This document shows positions 9,829-18,724 of a DNA stretch of 64,000 bases, in pieces. The stretch is from assembly GCF_007995065.1 (NCBI RefSeq), contig NZ_VOQR01000001.1, forward strand, positions 3,041,001 to 3,105,000. The letters are read 5' to 3'. The translations under genes and the position numbers were made by a program. Position 1 is the first letter of the stretch. Every line of letters starts with the position of its first letter. Origin of the DNA: Sphingomonas ginsenosidivorax. GTDB lineage: Bacteria; Pseudomonadota; Alphaproteobacteria; Sphingomonadales; Sphingomonadaceae. A model generated the notes under the pieces. That model did not search any database. It saw only the letters and a list, made by a program, of their open reading frames with translations, and had not been told where the DNA came from.

Positions 9829-10671
9829 TTACGCGATCCCGAAGGGCACGACGTGGTTGGTCTGCGTATGGCCGATCTCGGCGCGCCCCAGATAGGGCAC
9901 GTCCATGTCGCGGCTCCAGCGGACCATCATGTAGTCGAGCGTCTCGCCCCAGGGGGGATCGTTGGGCTTCTGCGCGGTCACCGCGCCGAGGCGCAGGCCG
10001 GCGATGCCCTTCAGCTGCGTGGCGTTGGCGAGTTTGAAGAGCATGCGGTCGACATTGTACATCGGTTCCGACACTTCCTCGACGATCAGCACGTGATCGG
10101 TGAGGTCGGGCAGCCAGGGCGTGCCGATCAGCGAGGTGAGGATCGTCAGGTTGAACGCCGCGGACGGGTGGCCGTTCAGCCCCGGCTCGAGCCCGGCGCG
10201 GTCGCGGCGCGCGAGCCAGCCGAGCGTGCGCGCGACGGTCGCCTCGCCGTCCTGGCGGTTGATGTCGCTGACCATCGGGCCGTGGACCGGGCGGCCGATG
10301 CGCCGGGCGTAGAGCGCGCCGAGCAGGAAGCCTACGTCCGAATAGCCGACATAGGCCTTGTGATGCGCGGCGCGCGTCAGATGCGGCATGACCATCGCGA
10401 GGATGCGGTTGGCGCCGTAGCCGCCGCGCAGGAACCAGATCGCGTCGAACGCGGGGTCGTTGGCATATTCGAGGAAGGCGGCGGCGCGGGCGAAGTCGGA
10501 GCCGGCGAAATGGCCGTCGGTCGCCGTGCACTGCGGGTGGAAGACGAGTTCGACCTCGGGGAAGGCGGTCGCGGCATAGGCGATCATCTTCGGGATCGCC
10601 TCGGCGCTGGCGCGGCTCGACGCGGCGAGGACTCCGATCCTGATTGTCCGTCTCCCCGGCCCTTGCCCCAT
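9829..10671 (-). CDS. ldcA: LD-carboxypeptidase, S66 family (muramoyl-tetrapeptide carboxypeptidase)
   Basis: Cytoplasmic S66 peptidases trim the terminal D-alanine from recycled murein tetrapeptides. Visible features are an N-terminal IRIGVLAASSR strand, the family motif RGGYGANRIL near residue 83, the nucleophile motif VGYSDVG near 107, VEEVSEP...VDRML near 200 (the Glu of the Ser-Glu-His triad) and GHTQTNHVVPFG at the end (His). 280 residues is slightly short of the usual 300. It is divergent from the Mur ligase gene with 26 bases between starts; the product of LdcA is the substrate of Mpl, which fits a recycling pair. With so little room, its true start could be a little downstream of the ATG at 10671. 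Confidence 0.88.
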   Translation of the reverse strand: MGQGPGRRTIRIGVLAASSRASAEAIPKMIAYAATAFPEVELVFHPQCTATDGHFAGSDFARAAAFLEYANDPAFDAIWFLRGGYGANRILAMVMPHLTRAAHHKAYVGYSDVGFLLGALYARRIGRPVHGPMVSDINRQDGEATVARTLGWLARRDRAGLEPGLNGHPSAAFNLTILTSLIGTPWLPDLTDHVLIVEEVSEPMYNVDRMLFKLANATQLKGIAGLRLGAVTAQKPNDPPWGETLDYMMVRWSRDMDVPYLGRAEIGHTQTNHVVPFGIA

Positions 10672-10697
10672 GCGGCTTCCGCCGATAGCGCGGGGGC

Positions 10698-12098
10698 ATG
10701 CGACACGGCAAATCCTTCTTTTTCGTCGGTATCGGCGGTTCGGGCATGATGCCCCTGGCGATGATCCTGGCAGGCCGCGGCGCGAGCGTCGCGGGATCGG
10801 ACCGCGGGCTCGACCAGGGGCGCGTGCCGACCAAGTTCGACGACTTGCGCGCCCGCGGCGTCGCGCTGTTCCCGCAGGACGGCAGCGGGATCGTATCGGC
10901 CGAGCAGATCGTGATCGCCTCCGCCGCGATCGAGGCGAGCGTGCCCGACATGGTGACCGCCGAGCGGCTGGGGTGCGAACGGATCACGCGGGCCGCGATG
11001 CTCGCGTCGCTGTTCAATGCGAGCAGCCTGCCGATCGGGATCGCGGGGACCAGCGGCAAGTCGACCGTGACGGGGATGATCGGGTGGATCCTGTATGCGT
11101 GCGGGCGCGATCCGACCGTGATGAACGGCGCGGTGATGAAGAATTTCGCCGGGCCCGATGCGCCGTTCGCGAGCGCGCTGGTCGGGGCTGGAGACGCGTT
11201 CGTCAGCGAGGTGGACGAGAGCGACGGGTCGATCGCGGGCTATGCGCCGCGGATCGCGGTGCTCAACAATGTCAGCCTCGATCACAAGGCGCTCGACGAG
11301 CTGCGGATATTGTTCGCGGACTTCATCGGCAAGGCGGAGACCGCGATCGTCAATATCGACAATGACGATGCGGCCGCACTCGCCGCCGCCCTGCCCCGCC
11401 GCCGCGTGACGACGTTCGCGGTGAACCGCGACGCGGATTTCTGCGCGCGCGACGTGGTGGAGCGGCCGTTCGGGGTCGATTTCGCGCTGGTCGTGGGCGG
11501 CAATCCGGCGGTGCCCGTCACGCTGCAGGTGCCGGGAAGACACAATGTGTCGAACGCGCTGGCGGCGATCGCGGCGGCGGTGGCGAGCGGCGTTCCGCTG
11601 GCCGAGGCGGTCGCGGCGATTGGCGGGTTCGTCGGGCTCAGGCGGCGGTTCGACCTGGTCGGAGAGGCCGGCGGCGTCGCGGTGATCGACGATTTCGGGC
11701 ACAACCCCGACAAGATCGCAGCGACGCTGGATACGCTGCACGCGTTTCCGGGCCGGCTGCTGCTGTTGTTCCAGCCGCATGGCTATGGGCCGCTCAAGGT
11801 CATGGGCGAGGCGCTGGTCGCGACGTTCGTCGAGCGGATGCGCGACGGTGATCTGCTGGTGCTGCCCGACCCGGTCTATCATGGCGGGACGGTCAGCCGC
11901 GAGGTGACGAGCGCGGACATCACGGCACGGGTCGCCGCGTTGGGGCGCGACGCGCGCCATGTCGCGGACCGGGCCGAGGCGGCGGCTTTGCTGGTGGCGG
12001 AGGCGAAAGTGGGCGACCGGATCGTGGTGATGGGCGCGCGCGACGACAGCCTGAGCGCGCTGGCGGCGGGAATGGTCGACGCCCTGCGCGCACGCTGA
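10698..12098 (+). CDS. mpl: Mur ligase family protein, probable UDP-MurNAc:tripeptide ligase (Mpl-like)
   Basis: Mpl reattaches recycled L-Ala-D-Glu-meso-DAP tripeptide to UDP-MurNAc. The protein has the Mur-ligase order: an N-terminal nucleotide-binding motif [14 protein letters not shown], a P-loop [12 protein letters not shown] near residue 118, a central [10 protein letters not shown] motif, [21 protein letters not shown], and a C-terminal domain with [12 protein letters not shown]. MurC and Mpl usually read GTHGKT in the P-loop; here it is GTSGKS, so a diverged substrate or subfamily is possible. The divergent LD-carboxypeptidase favours Mpl over MurC. The Mur-ligase fold is clear; the exact substrate is inference. 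Confidence 0.8.
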   Translation: MRHGKSFFFVGIGGSGMMPLAMILAGRGASVAGSDRGLDQGRVPTKFDDLRARGVALFPQDGSGIVSAEQIVIASAAIEASVPDMVTAERLGCERITRAAMLASLFNASSLPIGIAGTSGKSTVTGMIGWILYACGRDPTVMNGAVMKNFAGPDAPFASALVGAGDAFVSEVDESDGSIAGYAPRIAVLNNVSLDHKALDELRILFADFIGKAETAIVNIDNDDAAALAAALPRRRVTTFAVNRDADFCARDVVERPFGVDFALVVGGNPAVPVTLQVPGRHNVSNALAAIAAAVASGVPLAEAVAAIGGFVGLRRRFDLVGEAGGVAVIDDFGHNPDKIAATLDTLHAFPGRLLLLFQPHGYGPLKVMGEALVATFVERMRDGDLLVLPDPVYHGGTVSREVTSADITARVAALGRDARHVADRAEAAALLVAEAKVGDRIVVMGARDDSLSALAAGMVDALRAR

Positions 12099-12123
12099 TA
12101 AGACACGCCCAAGGAGACCGCCG

Positions 12124-12378
12124 ATGTTCCGCCGCCTGTTCCTCGACCACCCCGAAACCGTCGGCGAGAGCTATGCCCAGCATTTCGGCGTCGCCAGCCG
12201 CTTCGGGTGCACGATGATCGCGGGCGGGATCGGCGCGCTGGTCCATGCGGTCGTGCCGGCGTTCTGCAAGACTCGCGGCAGCGACACGGTGCGCGAGCTC
12301 CACCGCCAGATGGTCGCCAAGCGCGGCGCGGTCAGCGCCGACCGCGCGCAGATGAAGACGGTCGACTACATCATCTGA
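12124..12378 (+). CDS. DUF6356 family small protein
   Basis: 84 residues of unknown function. It has the family look: LFLDHPETVGESYAQHFGVA at the start, a hydrophobic middle (TMIAGGIGALVHAVVPAF) that could be one membrane or amphipathic helix, then a polar tail with GSDTVRELHRQMVAKRG. Members are common in sphingomonads. A strong AAGGAG lies 8 bases before the ATG. It starts 25 bases after the Mur ligase stop and is probably co-transcribed with it. No reaction can be assigned. Confidence 0.8.
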   Translation: MFRRLFLDHPETVGESYAQHFGVASRFGCTMIAGGIGALVHAVVPAFCKTRGSDTVRELHRQMVAKRGAVSADRAQMKTVDYII

Positions 12379-12505
12379 GCTGCCTCGAAGGTCGCGAAGG
12401 TCACACCGGATCAGGCATGGCTGTGGGCCCGCGAGCGGATCGCGGGGTGTTCGGGTGTCGGATCGAGGAGATTTTCACGCCGGGAGCGTGATCCGACCCT
12501 GCCCC

Positions 12506-12588
12506 CGTCATCCCGGGCTCGTCCCGGGATCCAGAGCCCCGGGCGCAGCGCTCGTAACCCTGGATCCCGGGACGAGCCCGGGATGACG
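12506..12588. repeat. Family C palindromic repeat (copy 2)
   Basis: Perfect-looking arms: cgtcatcccgggctcgtccc on the left and gggacgagcccgggatgacg on the right, around a centre of about 40 bases. It lies in the convergent gap between the DUF6356 gene and the acyl-CoA dehydrogenase gene; nothing else is visible in that 245-base gap. Confidence 0.85.
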
Positions 12589-12623
12589 GAAGGGGGGAGC
12601 GCCGCCCCCCTTCCGGAGGGCGC

Positions 12624-14342
12624 TCAGGCGGCGAAGGCCTCGGGCGAGATGGCGTAGAGGATGGCCGCGCTGGCGGTCGCCGCGGCTTTCAGGCCCATCG
12701 CCTCGGGAACGATCTGATCGAGGTAGAAGCGCGCGGTGGCGGTCTTCATGGCGGAGAAATCGTCCGATCCCTCGGCGGCGATGCGGCCCTGGCGTTCCAT
12801 CAGCCAGCCGCAGGTCGCGACCGAGAGCATGGTGAGGAACGGGTAGCTCGCCGCGAGCTTGTCGTCGGCGTCCGCGGTGGCGAGGCGGCGGCCGATTGCG
12901 TCGCACGCGTCGACGAGCGCGATGAGGCCGGTGTCGGTCGTCTCGGCGCGGATGTCGGCGATCAGCGTGGCGAACGCGCCGCCATTGTCGAGCGCGAGTT
13001 TCCGGCCGACGAGGTCGGCGGCCTGGATGCCGTTGGTGCCTTCGTAGATCGGCGTGATGCGCGCATCGCGGAAATACTGCGCGGCGCCGGTTTCCTCGAC
13101 ATAGCCCATGCCGCCGAACACCTGGATGCCGAGCGACGCGACCTCGTTGCCGAGATCGGTGCCGTGCGCCTTGGCGAGCGGGGTCATGATTTCGAGCCGG
13201 TTGCGCGCGGCGGCGTCGCCCATGTTCGCACGATCGACCTGCCCCGCCGCGTAATAGACGAGCGCGCGCGCGGCCTGGGTCTGCGCCTTCATCCGCATCA
13301 GCATGCGGCGCACGTCGGGATGCTCGACGATGCGGACCGGTGCCTTGTCGGGCGAGCCGGCGCGCGCGGACTGGACGCGGTCGAGCGCGTAGGCGACCGC
13401 GCCCTGCGTCGCGCCCTCCGCGACCTGCACGCCCTGGAGGCCGACGTTGAGGCGGGCGTTGTTCATCATCGTGAACATCGCGCGGATGCCGCCCAGTTCG
13501 GCACCGATCAGCTCGCCGACGCAGTCGTCGTTGTCGCCGAAGCTCAGCACGCAGGTCGGCGAGGCGTGGAGGCCCATCTTGTGCTCGATCGAGATGACGC
13601 GGACGTCGTTGAAGTCGCCCGGCGTGCCATCGGCGTTCAGGCGGTATTTGGGAACGAGGAACAGCGAGATGCCGCGCGTGCCGGCGGGGGCGCCGGGGGT
13701 GCGCGCGAGCACGAGGTGGACGATGTTGGGCGCCATGTCGTGGTCGCCGAACGAGATGTAGATCTTGGTGCCCTTGATGCTCCACTTGCCGTCACCGAGC
13801 GGGGTGGCGGTAGCGCGGAGCGCGCCGACGTCGGAGCCGGCCTGCGGCTCGGTCAGGTTCATCGTGCCGGTCCATTCGCCGGTGGCGAGATGGGGCAGAT
13901 AGAGCGCCTGCTGCTCAGGGGACCCGTGGTGCGCGAGCGCCTCGATTGCGCCGACGGTCAGCGTCGGGCAGAGCGCGAAGCCCATGTTCGCCGAGCCCAA
14001 GGTGTCGAGCACCGCGGTCTGGATCGCGAAGGGAAGCCCCTGCCCGCCCCATGCCTCGTCGACACCGATCGTGCCCCAGCCGCCCTCGACATAATCCTTG
14101 TACGCCTGCGCGAAGCCGTCCGGCATGACGACGCCGCGTTCAGTCCATTTCGCGCCGACGGTGTCGCCCGCGCGGTTGAGCGGGGCCCATTCGCCGGCGG
14201 CGAACTGGCCGACGCCTTCGAGGACCGCGTCGACAACGTCGTCGCTGGCGGCGGCGAAGCGTTCCGTATCGGCGAGGTCGCCGATACGGACGATATGGTC
14301 GAGCACGAAACGCTGTTCGCGGGTTGCCGGAGTGAAGGCCAT
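12624..14342 (-). CDS. Acyl-CoA dehydrogenase with C-terminal extension domain
   Basis: An FAD enzyme of fatty-acyl-CoA beta-oxidation. At 572 residues it belongs to the long form that carries an added C-terminal helical domain. Seen are the N-terminal helical segment, GWGTIGVDEAWGGQGLPF, the flavin-site motif NLTEPQAGSDVGALRA near residue 165, and TPIYEGTNGIQAADLVGRKL near 430, typical of this subfamily. The ATG at 14342 has GAGG 5 bases upstream. It is divergent from tsaC/sua5 with 46 bases between them. Chain-length specificity cannot be read from the sequence. Confidence 0.92.
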   Translation of the reverse strand: MAFTPATREQRFVLDHIVRIGDLADTERFAAASDDVVDAVLEGVGQFAAGEWAPLNRAGDTVGAKWTERGVVMPDGFAQAYKDYVEGGWGTIGVDEAWGGQGLPFAIQTAVLDTLGSANMGFALCPTLTVGAIEALAHHGSPEQQALYLPHLATGEWTGTMNLTEPQAGSDVGALRATATPLGDGKWSIKGTKIYISFGDHDMAPNIVHLVLARTPGAPAGTRGISLFLVPKYRLNADGTPGDFNDVRVISIEHKMGLHASPTCVLSFGDNDDCVGELIGAELGGIRAMFTMMNNARLNVGLQGVQVAEGATQGAVAYALDRVQSARAGSPDKAPVRIVEHPDVRRMLMRMKAQTQAARALVYYAAGQVDRANMGDAAARNRLEIMTPLAKAHGTDLGNEVASLGIQVFGGMGYVEETGAAQYFRDARITPIYEGTNGIQAADLVGRKLALDNGGAFATLIADIRAETTDTGLIALVDACDAIGRRLATADADDKLAASYPFLTMLSVATCGWLMERQGRIAAEGSDDFSAMKTATARFYLDQIVPEAMGLKAAATASAAILYAISPEAFAA

Positions 14343-14388
14343 CGCATCCTCTTATCGCTATGCTGTGCGCCCGCTATAGCCCTCCACC

Positions 14389-15393
14389 ATGGCTCGTCCA
14401 CACCCTGTGATTTTACCCTACGGCAAGGCCGCGACCACCGAGGCCGCGAATGTGATTCGCGCAGGCGGCCTCGTCGCGGTGCCGACCGAGACGGTGTACG
14501 GGCTCGCGGCGGACGCAACCGATGCGGCGGCGGTGGCGCGAATCTATGCGGCCAAGGGGCGCCCGAGCTTCAATCCGCTGATCGTCCATGTCGCGGATCT
14601 GGCCGCGGCCGAGCGGATCGCGGTGTTCGATGCGGATGCGCGCGCGCTGGCGGCGGCGTTCTGGCCGGGGCCGCTGACCCTGGTGCTGCCGCTGCGGCCC
14701 GAGTCGGGGATCGCGGCGCTGGTGACCGCGGGGCTGGACACGATCGCGATCCGGGTGCCGCGGCACCGCGCGATGCAGGATCTGATCGCGGCGTCGGGCA
14801 GGCCGCTGGCGGCGCCGTCGGCGAATGCGAGCGGGGGGATCTCGCCGACGCGGGCCGCGCACGTCGCGGCGAGCCTGGGGGATAGGGTGGCGCTGATCAT
14901 CGACGATGGGGCGACCGAGGCTGGGGTGGAGTCGACGATCGTGATGGGACGGACGGTGCTGCGGCCGGGGCCGGTGACGGCGGAGGCGCTGGCGCTGGCG
15001 TTCCCCGGCGGAGGCCGGGGCCCAGGTGGGGAAGTCGTTGTAACGGAGGACGACGGGCCTCACGATCGTCCCCCAACTGGGCCCCGGCCTTCGCCGGGGA
15101 ACGCGCCCGTCGTGGCGCCGGGGCAGCTCGACAGCCATTATGCGCCGAGGAAATTACTCCGGTTGAGCGCGGTCGAGGCCGAGGCGGGCGAGTGGCTGAT
15201 CGGGTTCGGGGCGGTGGCGGGCGACGTGTCGCTCTCCGCGTCGGGGGACCTGATCGAGGCGGCGGCGCGGCTGTTCGATCTGCTGCATGCGGCGGATGCG
15301 AATGCGGCGGCGCGGATCGCGGTCGCGCCGGTGCCTGCCGACGGTATCGGCGAGGCTATCAACGACCGGCTGCGGCGCGCCGCGCATCGGTAG
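14389..15393 (+). CDS. L-threonylcarbamoyladenylate synthase, long TsaC/Sua5 form, with repeat in linker
   Basis: Makes threonylcarbamoyl-AMP for the t6A37 modification of ANN-decoding tRNAs. The YrdC domain (residues about 10-200) shows AGGLVAVPTETVYGLAADAT, KGRPSFNPLIVHV and PSANASGGISPT; the C-terminal Sua5 domain begins near GQLDSHYAPRKLL (about 245) and ends in a typical INDRLRRAA tail. Between them, bases 15000-15102 are a palindromic repeat translated in frame as a Gly/Pro-rich linker of about 34 residues. The domains remain intact, so the enzyme probably works. It is 334 residues long. This is the most direct example in the window of a repeat inside a gene. Confidence 0.92.
   Translation: MARPHPVILPYGKAATTEAANVIRAGGLVAVPTETVYGLAADATDAAAVARIYAAKGRPSFNPLIVHVADLAAAERIAVFDADARALAAAFWPGPLTLVLPLRPESGIAALVTAGLDTIAIRVPRHRAMQDLIAASGRPLAAPSANASGGISPTRAAHVAASLGDRVALIIDDGATEAGVESTIVMGRTVLRPGPVTAEALALAFPGGGRGPGGEVVVTEDDGPHDRPPTGPRPSPGNAPVVAPGQLDSHYAPRKLLRLSAVEAEAGEWLIGFGAVAGDVSLSASGDLIEAAARLFDLLHAADANAAARIAVAPVPADGIGEAINDRLRRAAHR
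15000..15102. repeat. Family H inverted repeat inside the tsaC/sua5 reading frame
   Basis: Arms of 26 bases, 15000-15025 and 15077-15102, are inverted copies with one mismatch (gttccccggcgg... against gttccccggcga...), separated by 51 bases. A relative lies in the gap just after the gene at 15399-15476. It keeps the gene's frame and falls between the two protein domains. Confidence 0.9.
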
Positions 15394-15398
15394 CCCCT

Positions 15399-15476
15399 GT
15401 TCCCCCGCGAAGGCGGGGGTCCAGGAGTGAGGCCGGACTACGGTACTTAGCTGGGCCCCCGCATCCGCGGGGGAAC
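15399..15476. repeat. Family H inverted repeat, intergenic copy
   Basis: Left arm gttcccccgcgaaggcgggg and right arm ending gcatccgcgggggaac enclose a short centre. It sits between the convergent tsaC/sua5 and msrA genes, where it may help end both transcripts. Confidence 0.8.
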
Positions 15477-15492
15477 GGCTTTCGGGACGGTG

Positions 15493-16038
15493 TTACGCGC
15501 TCACCGCCGCCTTCGACCGCGCCGCGAAGCTCTTGCGCAGCTTCTGGAGCTTGGGGGGGATCACCGCCATGCAATAGGGGTTCGAGCGGCCCGAGGTTTC
15601 CCAGTAATCCTGGTGGTAGATTTCCGCCGGGTACCAGACGTCCATCGGTTCGATCGTGGTGACGATCGGCTTGTCGCTCGCGGCCTGCGCGCGGTCGAGC
15701 GCGGCCTTCATCTCGGCCTGCTGCGCGTCGTTGGCCGGGAACATCGCCGAGCGATACTGCGTGCCGACGTCGTTGCCCTGGCGGTTGAGCGTGGTCGCGT
15801 CGTGCGTCGCGAAGAAGATGTCGAGCAGGTCGCCGAGCGCCAGCTGGTCGGTGTCGAAGCCGATCCGGATCGCCTCGGCATGGCCGGTGTCGCCGCCGCA
15901 GACCTGCTTGTAGGTCGGGTCGGGAACGGTGCCGCCGATATAGCCGCTCTCGACCGACTGCACGCCGATCACGTCCTTGAACACTGCCTCGGTGCACCAG
16001 AAGCAGCCGCCGGCAAGCGTGGCATATTCGATAGTCAT
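15493..16038 (-). CDS. msrA: Peptide methionine-S-sulfoxide reductase
   Basis: Reduces the S form of methionine sulfoxide in proteins with thioredoxin. The active-site motif [11 protein letters not shown] is near residue 10, followed by the conserved [29 protein letters not shown] and a [12 protein letters not shown] end. Two adjacent ATGs (16041, 16038) follow GGAG at 16046-16049; 16038 has the better 7-base gap. The product is 181 residues. It is divergent from galE with about 67 bases between starts. Confidence 0.94.
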   Translation of the reverse strand: MTIEYATLAGGCFWCTEAVFKDVIGVQSVESGYIGGTVPDPTYKQVCGGDTGHAEAIRIGFDTDQLALGDLLDIFFATHDATTLNRQGNDVGTQYRSAMFPANDAQQAEMKAALDRAQAASDKPIVTTIEPMDVWYPAEIYHQDYWETSGRSNPYCMAVIPPKLQKLRKSFAARSKAAVSA

Positions 16039-16105
16039 CATGTGTCTCCAGCTTTCTCCCAAGATAGGAAGCCGCTAACGCCGCGCAATTGGTAGGGAGA
16101 GACGC

Positions 16106-17104
16106 GTGATCGACGGCAAGGTGATGGTGACCGGCGGGGCCGGCTATATCGGCAGCCATGCGGTGCTGGCACTGCTGGACGCAGGCCACGAGGTCGTCGT
16201 GGTCGACAATCTGGTCACCGGGTTCGACTGGGCGGTCGATCCGCGCGCCACCCTGGTCCAGGCGAACGTCGCCGACGATGCGAAGGTCCGCGCGGCGATC
16301 CGCGACCACAAGGTGCGCGCGATCCTGCATTTCGCGGGGTCGGTGGTGGTGCCCGAATCGGTCAGCGATCCGCTCAAATATTACCGCAACAACACCGCCG
16401 CGAGCCGGTCGCTGATCGAGAGCGCAGTGGCCGAGGGCGTGGCGCACTTCATCTTCTCGTCGACCGCGGCGACCTATGGCACGCCCGAGAAGGTGCCGGT
16501 CGCCGAGGGCGATCCGACCGTGCCGATCAACCCGTACGGCATGTCCAAGCTGATGACCGAGGCGATGCTGCGCGACGTCGCGGCGGCGCATCCGATGAAC
16601 TATGCGGCGCTGCGCTATTTCAACGTCGCGGGCGCGGATCCGCAGGGGCGCAGCGGGCAGTCGACGGTCGGCGCGACTCACCTGATCAAGATCGCGGTCG
16701 AGGCGGCGACCGGCAAGCGCGACGCGGTCGGCGTCTATGGGACCGATTTCGACACGCCCGACGGCACCGGGGTGCGCGACTATATCCATGTCAGCGACCT
16801 GGCCGCCGCGCATGTCGCGGCGCTCGACCTGCTGATCGCGAACCCGGCGGCCAGCCATACGCTCAATGCGGGGTACGGCCAGGGGTTCTCGGTGCTCGAA
16901 GTGCTCGACGCGGTCGACCGGATCACCAACCGGACGATCGAGCGGCGGTTCGAGGGGCGGCGTGCGGGTGACCCCGCCGCGCTGATCGCGGACAACCGCG
17001 CGATCCTGGCGACGCTAGACTGGACGCCCAAACATGCCGATCTGGACGGGATCGTGCGCGATGCGCTGGGGTGGGAGCGCGTGCTGGCGGAGCGCGGGCG
17101 TTGA
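16106..17104 (+). CDS. galE: UDP-glucose 4-epimerase
   Basis: Interconverts UDP-glucose and UDP-galactose, feeding surface polysaccharides. It is a short-chain dehydrogenase-fold enzyme: VTGGAGYIGSH NAD motif at residues 8-18, catalytic SSTAATYG and YGMSK (Tyr/Lys) near 140-157, RYFNVAGADPQGR, and a VRDYIHVSDLA motif. It uses a GTG start at 16106 behind GGAGAG. 332 residues is the normal length. Its stop overlaps the start of the CitE-like gene, so the two are co-translated. Confidence 0.93.
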   Translation: MIDGKVMVTGGAGYIGSHAVLALLDAGHEVVVVDNLVTGFDWAVDPRATLVQANVADDAKVRAAIRDHKVRAILHFAGSVVVPESVSDPLKYYRNNTAASRSLIESAVAEGVAHFIFSSTAATYGTPEKVPVAEGDPTVPINPYGMSKLMTEAMLRDVAAAHPMNYAALRYFNVAGADPQGRSGQSTVGATHLIKIAVEAATGKRDAVGVYGTDFDTPDGTGVRDYIHVSDLAAAHVAALDLLIANPAASHTLNAGYGQGFSVLEVLDAVDRITNRTIERRFEGRRAGDPAALIADNRAILATLDWTPKHADLDGIVRDALGWERVLAERGR

Positions 17105-17937
17105 CGTTTCCCGGGAGGCTGCGGTCCCTGCTGTTCGTGCCGGGCGATCGGCCCGAGCGGATGGCGAAGGCGGCGGCGCTCGACGTCGATGCGCTGATCC
17201 TCGACTTGGAGGATTCGGTCACGCCGGGCGCGAAGGCTCGTGCGCGGGAGGCGGTGGCCGGGTTCCTGCGCGAGCCGCGGTCGCGCGCGCTGTTCGTTCG
17301 GATCAATCCGCTCGATTCGGGGCTGGCCGAGGACGATCTGGCGGCGGTGCTGTCGGGGCGGCCCGACGGGATCGTGCTGCCCAAGGCCGAGGGGGCGGCG
17401 AGCCTCGCCGCGCTCGACGCGATGCTCGAGGGCGACATCGCCATCCTGCCGATCGCGACCGAGACGCCGGCGGCGATCTTCGCGCTCGGCAGCTATGGCG
17501 GGGTGACGTCGCGATTGTGCGGGCTGACCTGGGGGGCGGAGGACCTGCCCGCCGCGATCGGTGCGGCGACCTCGCGCGAGGAGGACGGGTCGTATACCGC
17601 GCCGTACCAGCTCGCGCGGTCGCTGACGCTGTTCGGCGCGCATGCGGCGGGGGTGCCGGCGATCGAGACGGTGTATCCCGATTTCCGCGACCTGGACGGC
17701 CTTGCGGCCTATGCGGCGCGCGGGCGGCGCGACGGGTTCACGGGGATGATGGCGATCCATCCGAGCCAGCTGGCGACGATCAACACAGCGTTCACGCCGA
17801 GCGCGGACGAGATCGCGCGCGCGCAGGCGGTGGTGGATCTGTTCGCGGCGAACCCGGGGGCGGGCGCGCTGCAGCTCGACGGGCGGATGGTCGATGCGCC
17901 GCACCTGAAGGCGGCGCGCGCGGTGCTGGGGCTTTGA
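17101..17937 (+). CDS. CoA ester lyase, HpcH/HpaI-CitE family
   Basis: Members of this TIM-barrel family cleave or form malyl-, citramalyl- or related CoA thioesters. Seen are RSLLFVPGDRPERMAKA, the metal-site motif LILDLEDSVTPGAK near residue 41, RINPLDSG, GIVLPKAEG, LCGLTWGAEDLP and MAIHPSQLATIN. The start is taken as TTG at 17101, which shares bases with the galE stop (TTGA) and has GGAG 8 bases upstream; a GTG at 17071 would add 10 residues. 278 residues. The physiological substrate is not clear, and a link to galE is not obvious. Confidence 0.85.
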   Translation: MTFPGRLRSLLFVPGDRPERMAKAAALDVDALILDLEDSVTPGAKARAREAVAGFLREPRSRALFVRINPLDSGLAEDDLAAVLSGRPDGIVLPKAEGAASLAALDAMLEGDIAILPIATETPAAIFALGSYGGVTSRLCGLTWGAEDLPAAIGAATSREEDGSYTAPYQLARSLTLFGAHAAGVPAIETVYPDFRDLDGLAAYAARGRRDGFTGMMAIHPSQLATINTAFTPSADEIARAQAVVDLFAANPGAGALQLDGRMVDAPHLKAARAVLGL

Positions 17938-17941
17938 CGCG

Positions 17942-18060
17942 ATCCTCCCCCGCCAGGGGGAGGTGGCGCGCGTAGCGTGACGGAGGGGGCGGTACCGAGA
18001 ACTGCCGTTTCGTGTCCTCCCCCTCCGTCAGCTTCGCTGCCCCCCCCTGGCGGGGGAGGA
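17942..18060. repeat. Family F paired inverted repeat (copy 1)
   Basis: Outer arms 'cctcccccgccagggggagg' and 'cccctggcgggggagga' with inner arms around 'cgtgacggagggggcgg' / 'ccccctccgtcagctt'. The same unit is at 31653-31773 and 60493-60615. It lies between the convergent CitE-like and PAP2 genes. Confidence 0.82.
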
Positions 18061-18070
18061 CAAGGGTGAC

Positions 18071-18724
18071 TCAGCGTTCGCCGCCGAGTGACTCGCGCGC
18101 CCGGGCGGTGGCGAGCCACCAGCCGAGCGCCCAGAGCGTGCCGAAGCTCCAGCCTGCCAGCACGTCGCTCGGCCAGTGGACGCCGAGATAGACGCGGCTG
18201 CAGCCGATCGCGCCGACCAGCAGGATCGCGACGACGAGCAGATAGGCGCGCGTCGCGCGGTCCGCAGTCACCTGCGAGGCGAGCCCGGCGAGCGTCAGAT
18301 AGACGATCGCGCTGTTCGCCGAATGCCCGCTGGGGAAGCTCATATGCTTCACGGTGACGAGATGCGCGACGATGTCGGGCCGGGGCCGGCCGATCTGCAG
18401 CTTGACCAGTTCGACCACGAGATTGCCGCTGACGCTGGCCGCGACGATCGCCGCGGCGGTCAGCCACAGTCGCTGGACCAGCAGCAGGCCGGCAACGATC
18501 ACGACGACGATCGTGAGGACGATCCCGCCGCCGAGCGCTGTCACGTCGGCGGCGACTTTCGGCAGCCAGGCGGGGCCGCCCCAGGCGCGCAGGCCCAGGA
18601 TGATCGAGCGGTCGAACGCGAACGGCCAGTGACCGACCGCGAGCCCGACCAGCAGGATGACGCCGAGCGCGACCGCGGCGACCGAGGCGCCGGTCAGGAC
18701 CGGCGGGACGTGGCGGCGGGTCAT
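18071..18724 (-). CDS. PAP2-family membrane phosphatase
   Basis: 217 residues with about six hydrophobic segments and the three acid-phosphatase motifs on the outer face: KLQIGRPRP near residue 108, FPSGHS near 130 (His), and SRVYLGVHWPSDVLAG near 183 (His/Asp). Family members remove phosphate from undecaprenyl pyrophosphate, phosphatidate or similar lipids. The start overlaps the stop of the upstream lactonase-fold gene by ATGA, so translation is coupled. The true lipid substrate is not readable. Confidence 0.9.
   Translation of the reverse strand: MTRRHVPPVLTGASVAAVALGVILLVGLAVGHWPFAFDRSIILGLRAWGGPAWLPKVAADVTALGGGIVLTIVVVIVAGLLLVQRLWLTAAAIVAASVSGNLVVELVKLQIGRPRPDIVAHLVTVKHMSFPSGHSANSAIVYLTLAGLASQVTADRATRAYLLVVAILLVGAIGCSRVYLGVHWPSDVLAGWSFGTLWALGWWLATARARESLGGER

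Noticed and set aside
7484..9895. 803-codon plus-strand frame opposite thrS
   Set aside because: Shadow of thrS; no recognisable motif, and it runs into repeat DNA.
10698..12098. MurC (UDP-MurNAc-alanine ligase)
   Set aside because: It lacks the GTHGKT P-loop and is not near murG/murB or ddl; pairing with an LD-carboxypeptidase fits Mpl better. Not fully excluded.
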